64,000 bases of DNA from Paenibacillus dendritiformis. GTDB taxonomy: Bacteria > Bacillota > Bacilli > Paenibacillales > Paenibacillaceae. The DNA lies in NCBI RefSeq assembly GCF_021654795.1, contig NZ_AP025344.1, positions 5,642,501 through 5,706,500 on the forward strand, in the 5' to 3' direction. The notes below the pieces were generated by a model. That model made no database searches and was not told where the DNA came from. It worked only from the letters and a program-made list of their open reading frames with translations. Below are positions 28,234 through 36,381 of the stretch, piece after piece. The translations under genes and the position numbers were made by a program. Each line of letters begins with the position of its first letter. Position 1 is the first letter of the stretch.

Positions 28234-28657
28234 TTTCCTAACCCCACTAGTTGAGATATCATTTAGTATGAAATCTGCCAAATGAATATATCACCAATTT
28301 ATATTTCCTTAATATTTATTAATTTTTTCAATCTTCCACTGTGCCGTTTCAAGTAAATGCCCACTCCTTTCCCACTTTACGAGTTATGATTATGTTCCAT
28401 ACTTAATGAAATGCAAACTAAATGTACTCCCTCCAAGTAAAAACTATCAATGTAACTCCTCTCCAATGTCTTTTCCAGCACTGTTGAATACCGTTATCAT
28501 AAAATTAACTATCTAGGGCCGAACAGACAAGAAAGTCGCCTTTAATCTTCCTCCTACCAACTTGCAAAATGTAACTATCTCTCAATTAGTGAAATGGATG
28601 TTCTCGCCTAACTGTGCTATTATTATAAGCGTAATTTACTAGCAAAGGAGAATAACT
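28234..28657. other. AT-rich divergent promoter region
   Basis: The export operon (minus) and the O-antigen-ligase-like gene (plus) diverge from this region. It must contain their promoters, but I see no pair of -35/-10 boxes on either strand good enough to mark. A TATTAT box at about 28616-28621 is a possible -10 for the plus gene. Confidence 0.4.
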
Positions 28658-31126
28658 TTGTCTACATATGGCTATGGTGCTTCAAAGCCCAAACAAAAAA
28701 ACGACAAAAGTAACCATTTTTCTCTTGCTCAATGGGGAGCAATAGTTACTCTCATTTTATTCTTAATCTGGTCACCATTTCAGTTCGGTCTATTCAACGG
28801 TCAAAGCACACAATTTGAAAAAACAATTTACTGGTCATTTCTCATAGCTTCTATTTTAGCATTTTTGACAGCGGGAATCCTATTCCAATTGAAAAAAAGA
28901 AATTACGACCAGTCTGATGTGCTTACTCTCTTTGTGTTTTTACTGCCTTTAACCTACGGAGTTTCGTCATTTTTTGCAGCTTCCAGTTATTTGGCGGTAA
29001 ATGCGATTTTCATTATGTTAACCTATGCCGTTTTCTTCGCTCTTTCTAAACTAACAACAGGCGAAGAGAAGATTAATCGTATAATCCAGATTACGTTAAC
29101 AGGTTCCGCCTATGCCGTAGTCTGGTTCGGATTGATGAACTGGCTTGGAAATGGGAAACTTGCGGCTGCATTGATTGGCTGGTTTTCTAGGCTTAATGCA
29201 GATGGACTATATCAGCAAGCGATTTGGGTAGATGCGAATGGACCGCGTCTTGCCTCGGTGTTCCAGTACCCGAATACGTATGCGGCCTATTTGATGGCAT
29301 TCTTGTTTGTGGCCGTGTTCTACTTAACGACAAGCCGTAAGGCCGTTAGTCATGCGGTACACGGTTTTATGCTGGTACCAATTATTCTATCCATTTTATT
29401 AACCCTGTCTCGTAGCGGTCTGGTCTTACTGCCAGTGGTATTTGTTTTAGTTCTCTTATTTATAAAGCCGGCACGGCAGATTCTATGGATTGTCCATCTG
29501 GCAATCAGCGGCGTCGCGACATTCGTTATTTTGAATACCGTATCCGATATCGGCAATCAAGTACATCTGAACGGAGCAGATGTTTCCTCCTTGAAAGGAT
29601 GGCTTTATATTTTTGGAGCATCCGCTCTATGCGCTGTATTGTGTTGGATTGTACAACGATTCCTTGCGCCATGGTTGGAAAATAAACTGGAAAACTTCTC
29701 AATGAAAAAGTGGGCCAATGCTCTCCTCCCTGTAGGGGGAACCATCCTTGCTGGAGTGCTGTTGTTCTTTTTGCTAGGAACCGGTCTAAAAAATATGCTG
29801 CCGGAAAGCATCTCTTCACGTCTTAGTTCAATCAACTTCCAGCAGCACAGCGTGCTTGAGCGGATTACATTCTACAAAGATTCGATGAAGCTGGTGGCAG
29901 ACTATCCAGTCTTCGGTGCAGGCGGCGGCGCTTGGAGCGCGTTGTATGAAAAGTACCAAAACAACCCGTATGAATCAGCCCAAGCTCACAGCTACTACAT
30001 GCAGTATCTCGTTGAGACCGGATTTCTCGGCTTCCTTATATTAATTGCTTTTCTCGGAATCGTTTATTGGAAGTACATACAATCGTTCCGGAACGCGGAA
30101 GAGACGAAGCGGAATGGCTATTTCATGTATTTCATTTTAGCGACAAGCATCTTGGTACATAGTGTGATGGATTTTAACATGAGCTATGTTTATATCGGGA
30201 TTATTGTCTTTATTAGCTTGGGAGGAATGGCGGCATCAATTTCAACGGAGCCACTTAAGAAAATAAAGCCAGGTACATTTAAAGCGGCTGCGGCAAGTAT
30301 TCTCGGAGTCTGTGGAGTGATAATGTTCATCACTTCTCTCTTGTTTATTCAAGCTTCCAGCTCTTATGCGAAAGCGAGAGCGGTCCTGAATGAAACGAGC
30401 AATTTTAATCAAACAATGGACTCATTAAATAAGGCTCTAAAAATACGGGGAACCGTACCTGAATATGCTGAGTTTAAAGCTGCCTTGTTCCAACAAGTAT
30501 ACGCACAGCAAGGAGACGAAGCCTTTTTTGCTGAAGCGGAGCATACGTTACGACAGGCGCTGGAAAAACAACCAGGAAACCGATTATTGCTCTTACGATT
30601 GATAGAGCTTTATAAGCAAAAAGGAATGGATTCGGAACTTTATAAAGTCTACTCTGAAAATGCTGAGCGCTTCCCGTGGGATATGGAATGGTACGACAAG
30701 TATATGGATGCTGCCTTGCGCCAAGGGATGATCGTTTATAACGAATCTCCAGAAAAGAAAAATGAATACATGGATGAGATTATTGCCGCATTGCGCCACG
30801 TTGAACAAGGCGTAGAACATCTCAAAACTTTGCCGGAAGGACAGCTTCAGGGGCGAGAATTCAGGGTAACGACCACGATGGCCATGAATGCTGGCCGGGC
30901 CTACATTATGAAAGGCGACCCCGGGCAGGGAGCGGAAACAATGAAGCCTTACCTCAACGAGGATCTTTCGAGTGCGGATAATAAGGAGCTAGCCCGCTGG
31001 TATGTAGGAGCGACTCTCCAGAGCGGCCAAGTCGATCAGGTATGGTATGATAAGTTGCTCAGTGTGGATCCAGAAGAAAAAGAGCGAATTGAACAAGTTG
31101 CTGAAATGCGATTTTTAAAACAGTAA
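28658..31126 (+). CDS. O-antigen ligase/polymerase family membrane protein with TPR tail (WsfB/WsaB-like)
   Basis: An 822-residue protein starting at TTG 28658 behind AAAGGAG. About twelve membrane helices span residues 20-560. The Wzy_C/O-antigen ligase signature is at 393-460: HSVLERITFYKDSMKL, YPVFGAGGG, AQAHSYYMQYLVETGFLG. The C-terminal 260 residues are soluble and helical with TPR-like spacing (TLRQALEKQPGNRLLLLRLI). S-layer oligosaccharyltransferases WsaB/WsfB have this ligase-plus-TPR design as I know it, so transfer of the finished glycan to the S-layer protein is likely. A Wzy polymerase is less likely because the locus has Wzm/Wzt. Confidence 0.8.
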   Translation: MSTYGYGASKPKQKNDKSNHFSLAQWGAIVTLILFLIWSPFQFGLFNGQSTQFEKTIYWSFLIASILAFLTAGILFQLKKRNYDQSDVLTLFVFLLPLTYGVSSFFAASSYLAVNAIFIMLTYAVFFALSKLTTGEEKINRIIQITLTGSAYAVVWFGLMNWLGNGKLAAALIGWFSRLNADGLYQQAIWVDANGPRLASVFQYPNTYAAYLMAFLFVAVFYLTTSRKAVSHAVHGFMLVPIILSILLTLSRSGLVLLPVVFVLVLLFIKPARQILWIVHLAISGVATFVILNTVSDIGNQVHLNGADVSSLKGWLYIFGASALCAVLCWIVQRFLAPWLENKLENFSMKKWANALLPVGGTILAGVLLFFLLGTGLKNMLPESISSRLSSINFQQHSVLERITFYKDSMKLVADYPVFGAGGGAWSALYEKYQNNPYESAQAHSYYMQYLVETGFLGFLILIAFLGIVYWKYIQSFRNAEETKRNGYFMYFILATSILVHSVMDFNMSYVYIGIIVFISLGGMAASISTEPLKKIKPGTFKAAAASILGVCGVIMFITSLLFIQASSSYAKARAVLNETSNFNQTMDSLNKALKIRGTVPEYAEFKAALFQQVYAQQGDEAFFAEAEHTLRQALEKQPGNRLLLLRLIELYKQKGMDSELYKVYSENAERFPWDMEWYDKYMDAALRQGMIVYNESPEKKNEYMDEIIAALRHVEQGVEHLKTLPEGQLQGREFRVTTTMAMNAGRAYIMKGDPGQGAETMKPYLNEDLSSADNKELARWYVGATLQSGQVDQVWYDKLLSVDPEEKERIEQVAEMRFLKQ

Positions 31127-31131
31127 TCAAT

Positions 31132-31165
31132 AGAAAACGGCCCGGAATGGGCCGTTTTCTATTTT
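31132..31165. terminator. Bidirectional terminator
   Basis: A perfect stem AGAAAACGGCCC / GGGCCGTTTTCT with loop GGAAT is followed on the plus strand by ATTTTGTTTTTT. It lies between the convergent 28658 gene and galU and overlaps the galU stop. Confidence 0.85.
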
Positions 31166-32055
31166 GTTTTTTGATAAATATAGTGGTGTGGCTCCTTTAT
31201 AAGGTCTTTTAAATATTTCAGGAGCTCATCTCGCAAATCAGGCCGTTGCAGAGCATAGTGAAGGGTCGTTTTGATAAAGCCCAGCTTCTCTCCGACATCA
31301 TGCCGCTCCCCTTCAAAGTGATAAGCCAGCACTTTCTCCTCTTGGCTCAGCTCGGCTATGGCGTCCGTGAGTTGAATTTCGCCGTTTACTCCCTCTTTCT
31401 GCTGCTCCAGCAGTTCAAAGATACGCGGTGTAAGGATATAACGTCCCATAATGGCCCAGTTCGAAGGAGCTTGTTGGCGGGCAGGTTTTTCAACGAGCTG
31501 TTTTGCACGAAGCAGCCGTTCGTTTATTTGATCGCCTGCAACGACGCCATAACGCGATACGTCTTCCCACGGAACAGGCTGAACCCCCACGATGGGCGCT
31601 TCATGTACCTCGTACACGTCAAGCATTTGTCTAAGACAGGGCGTACTGGCTTCAACGATATCATCCCCCAGCAGGACGGCGAACGGTTCATTGCCTATGA
31701 ATTTGCGGGCACACCAGATGGCATGACCCAAGCCGCGCGGCTCTCTTTGTCTTATGTAATGGATATCTGCCAGTTCAGACGGTTTTTGTACTTCTTCCAG
31801 CAGGGCAAGTTTGTCTCGTTCACGAAGCATATACTCCAATTCGAAAATGGTATCAAAATGGTCCTCAATCGCACGCTTGCCTTTTCCCGTAACGATAATA
31901 ATATCCTCAATCCCCGATGCGGCCGCTTCTTCGATGATATATTGAATAGTCGGTTTGTCTACGATAGGAAGCATTTCTTTTGGCATTGCTTTCGTCGCCG
32001 GGAGGAATCGGGTTCCAAGTCCCGCAGCCGGGATAATCGCTTTTCTGACCTTCAC
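31159..32055 (-). CDS. galU: UTP-glucose-1-phosphate uridylyltransferase
   Basis: A 298-residue nucleotidyltransferase making UDP-glucose. GTG 32055 has AGAGGGG upstream. Motifs are AIIPAAGLGTRFLPATKAMPK, VDKPTIQYIIEEA, VTGKGKRAIEDHFD, VLLGDDIVEA and LVEKPARQQAPSNWAIMGRY. Length is normal. At the right edge of the glycan locus, it likely supplies UDP-Glc (or UDP-Gal after epimerisation) to the initiating transferase at 9593-10999. Confidence 0.96.
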   Translation of the reverse strand: MKVRKAIIPAAGLGTRFLPATKAMPKEMLPIVDKPTIQYIIEEAAASGIEDIIIVTGKGKRAIEDHFDTIFELEYMLRERDKLALLEEVQKPSELADIHYIRQREPRGLGHAIWCARKFIGNEPFAVLLGDDIVEASTPCLRQMLDVYEVHEAPIVGVQPVPWEDVSRYGVVAGDQINERLLRAKQLVEKPARQQAPSNWAIMGRYILTPRIFELLEQQKEGVNGEIQLTDAIAELSQEEKVLAYHFEGERHDVGEKLGFIKTTLHYALQRPDLRDELLKYLKDLIKEPHHYIYQKTK

Positions 32056-32186
32056 GAAATTTCCCCTCTCTACTTCATTTCTATTCGAAACACCGGTTTC
32101 TTATATTGGTTACGCCTATTATATCGCAAAAACGGTAGACTCGCTTCATAAGGAGCTATAGATGGAGAGTAAAACCCTCCTTCTTA

Positions 32187-32228
32187 ACAAAAAAGCAGGA
32201 ACCCACGTAATACAATGGTTCCTGCTCT
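32187..32228 (-). terminator. Rho-independent terminator after the U32 gene
   Basis: On the minus strand AGCAGGAACC ... GGTTCCTGCT forms a perfect 10-bp stem followed by TTTTTTG. It lies 12 bases past the stop of the U32-family gene. Confidence 0.88.
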
Positions 32229-32239
32229 AAGCATTTATT

Positions 32240-34831
32240 TTACTTCACCAACTGCCCGCGCGTCACGCCGAGCTGGTTCGTCGCCTTCAACGTGCGCCAC
32301 ACTTCGGTGCCGCTGATCTCGGCACGGAGAGCGCGGCCGTACAGGTCGATCACTTGATGAACCTGTTCCGGCGTCTCCTCCAGGAATTCGACGCGGTAGC
32401 TGCCTACGCCCAAGTCCAGGAAGTGGCTAATGTACTCGGCGCCGGACTGCTCAATGGCGTTGTAAACCGTGTTGCGGCAGCCTTCATCCACCCGGACCGG
32501 GTGGGACATGCCGATGCGGTCGCGCAGGGAGACGCGGTGCTCCTCGCACGGGCGGCCGCAGTTCGTGTAATCCGTCCCTTCGCTAAGGAAGGTGCAGTAG
32601 ACGCAGTGTTCGGTATGGAACATTGGCAAATGCTGATGAATAACGATCTCAAGCAAAGAGGTGTCGCTATGTCGCAGCATATCGACCATCTGCTGAATGT
32701 TCAGGTCATAGGACGGCGTGATGCAGTCCAGGCCCGAAGCGGCGAACAGTTCCACCGTCTTATGGTTGGCGACGTTCAGCGAGAAGTCGCCGATAAGCCG
32801 AGGGAAGGCTTCGCCCCGCTCGGCGGCTTCGGCCTTCGCCTGCATGTAGAACTGCAGCGCGCCGGTATTGCGGACAAGCACTGCGTCCGGCTTCAGCTTC
32901 AGGATGTTCCGGTGGTAGCCGTTTTCGCCGGGCATATGGATGCGCGGCGTGACGAGCGCGATCGGCTTGCCGGCAGCGCGGCACGCCTCGATGGCGGCCG
33001 GGAACTGCTTGATGAACTCGAAATCGGCGTAGATGAGTTCCGCCTCCGTGTTCACGGCCGCCTCCACTTGCGCGAGCGAGCGGCACAGCGCCGTCAGCCT
33101 CGCTTGGCCCGGCTGCACCGCCGTGTGCTCCCGCACCGCGCCGCCGTAGACGTCGACGTCGCGGCGCTCGTATACCGGCGGCTTCGGCCGCTCGCCCGCG
33201 AGCAGTTCCACCGCCCGGCGGCGGACCGCATTCAGCTCTCGCATCGGCACGATGACGTCGCCTTCCAGGGCGGCGTCCAGCCGCTCGAGCTGATACACCG
33301 TTCCGCCAAGGCGGCCGAACTGCTCCTCCAGAAGCGCCTGATCCATCGGGCGCTTCTGGGCCGCTTCCAGCGCCAGCTCCGAATCCACCTGCACCGTCGT
33401 GCCCTTCGGCACGTCGGTCCACCAGGTGCGGAGCGGCTCGCCGGCGCGGCCTTCCACGCGCACATGCACGGGGAACACGCGATACGGCTTCTCCGTCTCG
33501 AACGTGGCCCGCATGCGCTTGTCCAAGGCCGGGTCGCTCGTCTTCCAAATGCGATCGCCGACCTTCACCCGCCGCAGGTCGACATCGTGGCGTCCCGGCA
33601 CAATGTCGACCTGCCAGCCCTCCTGCGCCTCGCCGTCCAGCTTGACGCCTTTGCGGCGCAGGTCGTATACGCGGCCGCCCTCCTCCTTCTTCGTCGGGTC
33701 GCCCGCGTCAAAGCCAATCCCGTCGCCGCGCTTCAGCGGCGCCTCCAGCTTGCACACGACCCCGTCGCGCAGCACCTGCTCGACGCGGCCGAGATAGACG
33801 CCGCGGCTCTTCGGGAACGTGCCGTCCACGAGCTGCTTATTGTTCGTCCCCTTCAGGAAGCCGTGCGTGAAGCCGCGCGAGAAGCTCTGCTGCAGCTCGC
33901 GCACCTCTTCCTTCGTCGGTCCCGTCCAGCGGCCATCGAAATAATCATCGATCGCCTTCCGGTACTTGCCGACCACATTCGCCACATATTCCGGCTGCTT
34001 CATGCGGCCCTCGATTTTGAAAGACGTCACGCCCGCTTCAATCAGCTCCGGCACCAGATCGAGCGCCGCCAGATCCTTCGGCGACAGCAAATACGTCACA
34101 TCGCCCATCGGCTGATGCTCGCCGTCGACCATCATGTCATACGGCAGGCGGCACGCCTGCGCGCATTCCCCGCGGTTCGCGGAGCGACCGCCCCACATTT
34201 CCGAGGTAAGGCATTGTCCGGAATAGGACACGCACAATGCGCCGTGCACGAACACCTCCATCGGAAGCTGCGCCTCGGCCCCGATCTTCCGGATCTGCTT
34301 CAGATTGTTCTCGCGCCCCAGCACGACCCGCTCCAGCCCGTACGGCTTCGTGAACGATGCCGCCTCCGGCGACGTAATCGTCATCTGCGTCGAGCCGTGA
34401 ATCGGAAAATCCGGCGAAATCTCGCGAATCAGCTTCACCAAGCCGAGATCCTGCACGATGACCGCATCGACCCCGGCCGTAATGCAAGCATCAATCAGCT
34501 CCTTCGCATCCGAGAGCTCATTTTCAAATACGAGAATATTGAACGTCAAAAAACCCTTCACGCCATAGCTGTGCAAAAACGCCATAATCTCCGGCAGCTC
34601 GTCCATCTGGAAATTGTTCGCGCGCGCCCGTGCATTGAACTTCTCCACGCCGAAAAAGATAGCGTCCGCCCCATTCGCCACCGCCGCCCGCATGCAATCC
34701 CAGTCGCCCGCAGGCGCCAGCAGCTCAATATCTTCACGCCGCAGATTCCGGGGCGCCATGCCCGCTTCCTGCATCGCAGCCTTCACGACATCTACGGCTT
34801 GTCTATCGTTATGTTGCTTGATTGTCGTCAT
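32240..34831 (-). CDS. U32 peptidase-family protein, large form (RlhA/YegQ-like, DUF3656)
   Basis: A protein of about 863 residues. I prefer the ATG giving MTTIKQHNDRQAV, with GGGGGT upstream, over a TTG five codons earlier. The N-terminal U32 barrel contains ELLAPAGDWDCMRAAVANGA, GVEKFNARARANNF, FVHGALCVSYSGQC and the cysteine cluster GECAQACRLPY, thought to hold an iron-sulfur cluster. A DUF3656-like insert follows. A second U32-like part near 600-800 has HTEHCVYCTFL and NCGRPCEEHRV. Family members such as RlhA hydroxylate 23S rRNA cytidine, and others act in ubiquinone synthesis. RNA modification is the best guess; protease activity is doubtful. Confidence 0.88.
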   Translation of the reverse strand: MTTIKQHNDRQAVDVVKAAMQEAGMAPRNLRREDIELLAPAGDWDCMRAAVANGADAIFFGVEKFNARARANNFQMDELPEIMAFLHSYGVKGFLTFNILVFENELSDAKELIDACITAGVDAVIVQDLGLVKLIREISPDFPIHGSTQMTITSPEAASFTKPYGLERVVLGRENNLKQIRKIGAEAQLPMEVFVHGALCVSYSGQCLTSEMWGGRSANRGECAQACRLPYDMMVDGEHQPMGDVTYLLSPKDLAALDLVPELIEAGVTSFKIEGRMKQPEYVANVVGKYRKAIDDYFDGRWTGPTKEEVRELQQSFSRGFTHGFLKGTNNKQLVDGTFPKSRGVYLGRVEQVLRDGVVCKLEAPLKRGDGIGFDAGDPTKKEEGGRVYDLRRKGVKLDGEAQEGWQVDIVPGRHDVDLRRVKVGDRIWKTSDPALDKRMRATFETEKPYRVFPVHVRVEGRAGEPLRTWWTDVPKGTTVQVDSELALEAAQKRPMDQALLEEQFGRLGGTVYQLERLDAALEGDVIVPMRELNAVRRRAVELLAGERPKPPVYERRDVDVYGGAVREHTAVQPGQARLTALCRSLAQVEAAVNTEAELIYADFEFIKQFPAAIEACRAAGKPIALVTPRIHMPGENGYHRNILKLKPDAVLVRNTGALQFYMQAKAEAAERGEAFPRLIGDFSLNVANHKTVELFAASGLDCITPSYDLNIQQMVDMLRHSDTSLLEIVIHQHLPMFHTEHCVYCTFLSEGTDYTNCGRPCEEHRVSLRDRIGMSHPVRVDEGCRNTVYNAIEQSGAEYISHFLDLGVGSYRVEFLEETPEQVHQVIDLYGRALRAEISGTEVWRTLKATNQLGVTRGQLVK

Positions 34832-35321
34832 TACGTTGACCCCCAACCTGAATTCTTCAATTCTGCCTGCTAACCAACAAGGCCAGACATCGAAGATGCC
34901 TTACATAGTATAGCGGTCTTTCGGCCAAAACTCCAGTAGCGGCGATATCTTCCTTCCCTGCGGTTGCGCCCTGTTAAGATGCGGCCGCCAGCCCTCGATC
35001 TGTCTTCTTCCGCTCCCTCTCCCCCTCGCTCAGACACACCGCGTTCCTCCCGCACAACAGCCCCTGGACTACAGCCGGTTTTTATACTGTCCGAACCTTC
35101 TGCCCCTGACTCCGCATTAACACTAATAGGAAGACTTTGCTCCTGCCAAACCACAGCAATGAACAACCCATAGGGGACTTTTTCCCTGAGCGACGGGGAG
35201 ATTGGCTAAAAGAAGCTCGAACACCTCCTCCGCAGCACCGAGGCCAGCCCCACAACAATCTCCCCCAGACGCAGCCAAAAAAGACGCCATGCCCTACGAC
35301 ACAGCGTCATCACTTCATCGA
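34832..35321. other. Intergenic region with no convincing gene
   Basis: On the minus strand a TATACT box at 34907-34912, with TGGAGT 17 bases upstream, may be the promoter of the U32 gene. Short open frames here (for example minus 34870-35166) have Arg/Gly/Glu-rich compositions without recognisable domains. Confidence 0.4.
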
Positions 35322-35661
35322 TTAAAGCGTGGTGAACCGGAACGAGTCTACAACCTGTTTCGAACTCCTCCACTTTTTCTGGCGTGCGGGATACATCGTA
35401 CATCGTCCAGTACAGCGTATAGACATACCCATCCTTGACGATCAGCAGCATATTCGGCGTCTAGGTGCTGTTCACGCCGGGCGTCAAGCCCGTGAACGGC
35501 ACGCGCATTGCCGATTGGCCCCGCCAGGTGTTCTTCTCCTCTTTCACGAACCGGATCGACGGATCACTCTCGGACAGGAGAGATTCTTTCCAAAAGGCCA
35601 GCGCCTCCTCGACCGCAGCCACATGGTTCATCCACAGCATAAATAAGTGCTCGCGACACCT
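35322..35661 (-). pseudogene. Decayed lipoprotein-like gene, 3' remnant
   Basis: The minus strand reads MNHVAAVEEALAFWKESLLS and continues with SIRFVKEEKNTWRGQSAMRV up to PFTGLTPGVNS, then hits TAG at about 35461. The frame resumes as MLLIVKDGYVYTLYWTMYDV. After EKVEEFET the true ending VVDSFRFTTL-stop appears only if one extra base is skipped. The pieces resemble the C-terminal half of small secreted proteins that end in a similar FxxVVxSF sequence. With one stop and one frameshift it is a pseudogene. No clear N-terminus with a lipobox is visible. Confidence 0.6.
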
Positions 35662-35748
35662 TCCTAGCCCTTCGTCTCCAGCTTTTCCACAGCTCCCGCT
35701 GCCCCGCTAGCCGATCCGCCTCCCCGGCCCCTCCGCCCAGAAGCGAAA

Positions 35749-35783
35749 AAAAGCCCTTTGATATCTGCATCAAAGAGCCTGTC
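35749..35783 (-). terminator. Rho-independent terminator after the small membrane gene
   Basis: The minus strand shows CTCTTTGAT / ATCAAAGGG with loop GCAGAT, then CTTTTTTTCGC. It lies about 70 bases beyond the stop of the 67-residue membrane protein gene. Confidence 0.75.
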
Positions 35784-35854
35784 TGTTCGTTGTACGTATG
35801 TGTGCGGAGCTCGGAATCCCCATTGAAACCGCTTAACTATTATGTAGCTGTATG

Positions 35855-36058
35855 TTACCAACCTGAGATCATCTTCACGTCTGCAATCAAAAAGACAATC
35901 AAGCTGACAATCGCAAACCCAATCGCAAATTTATTGCGCGGACGCTGCTTGAGTTGACGGATTACCGCCCAAATCAAGATTAACGTAAACACGATCATAA
36001 AGACGTCAAAAAATTGAAACAGACTTTCGGTCTGTTCTGCTCCTTCGGCCAGAAACAT
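35855..36058 (-). CDS. Small two-helix membrane protein, 67 residues
   Basis: ATG 36058 has GGGAGGT before it. The protein has an acidic N-terminus (MFLAEGAEQTESLFQFF), a first helix FDVFMIVFTLILIWAVI, a basic loop RQLKQRPRNK and a second helix FAIGFAIVSLIVFLIADV. The positive loop predicts both ends outside. I do not recognise a named family. It has its own terminator, so it is probably a single-gene unit. Confidence 0.75.
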   Translation of the reverse strand: MFLAEGAEQTESLFQFFDVFMIVFTLILIWAVIRQLKQRPRNKFAIGFAIVSLIVFLIADVKMISGW

Positions 36059-36287
36059 GGTGCGACCTCCCTCTACACGCGCATTTTACCTATCTTTCCC
36101 TATGTTATATTTACCCAGCAAGAGTTGCAATACTTCTCCTCTATATTTAACAGGATTGTCACGAATTTTTCAAGTTTTTCGACGCGAATGCCATTTGCAG
36201 ATGAACCATGTCACAGCATCTCCCCTCTTCCTCCCATTTATAACTCATCTAAATGGGATTCATTAGAAAAAATGATTTTTGTTTTTC

Positions 36288-36316
36288 TTGTCGCTTCCCA
36301 TGAAATGTGATACGAT
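36288..36316 (+). promoter_or_regulatory. Candidate sigma-A promoter for the nitrite/sulfite reductase
   Basis: TTGTCG (36288-36293) and TACGAT (36311-36316) are separated by 17 bases, about 65 bases upstream of the reductase start. The rest of 36059-36381 shows nothing else clear. Confidence 0.5.
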
Positions 36317-36381
36317 GTCACCAATCAATCCACACTATTTATATCGGAATTATTAATATTTGGAGAGCGGGGGATACCATA

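Noticed and set aside
32354..34873. 839-codon open frame opposite the U32 gene
   Set aside because: It is an antisense artefact of GC-rich coding sequence; composition is Arg/His/Leu-rich without motifs, while the minus strand encodes a clear U32 protein.
34870..35166. 98-codon minus-strand frame upstream of the U32 gene
   Set aside because: Starts like a protein (MFIAVVWQEQ) but becomes low-complexity Gly/Glu/Arg and overlaps the likely U32 promoter.
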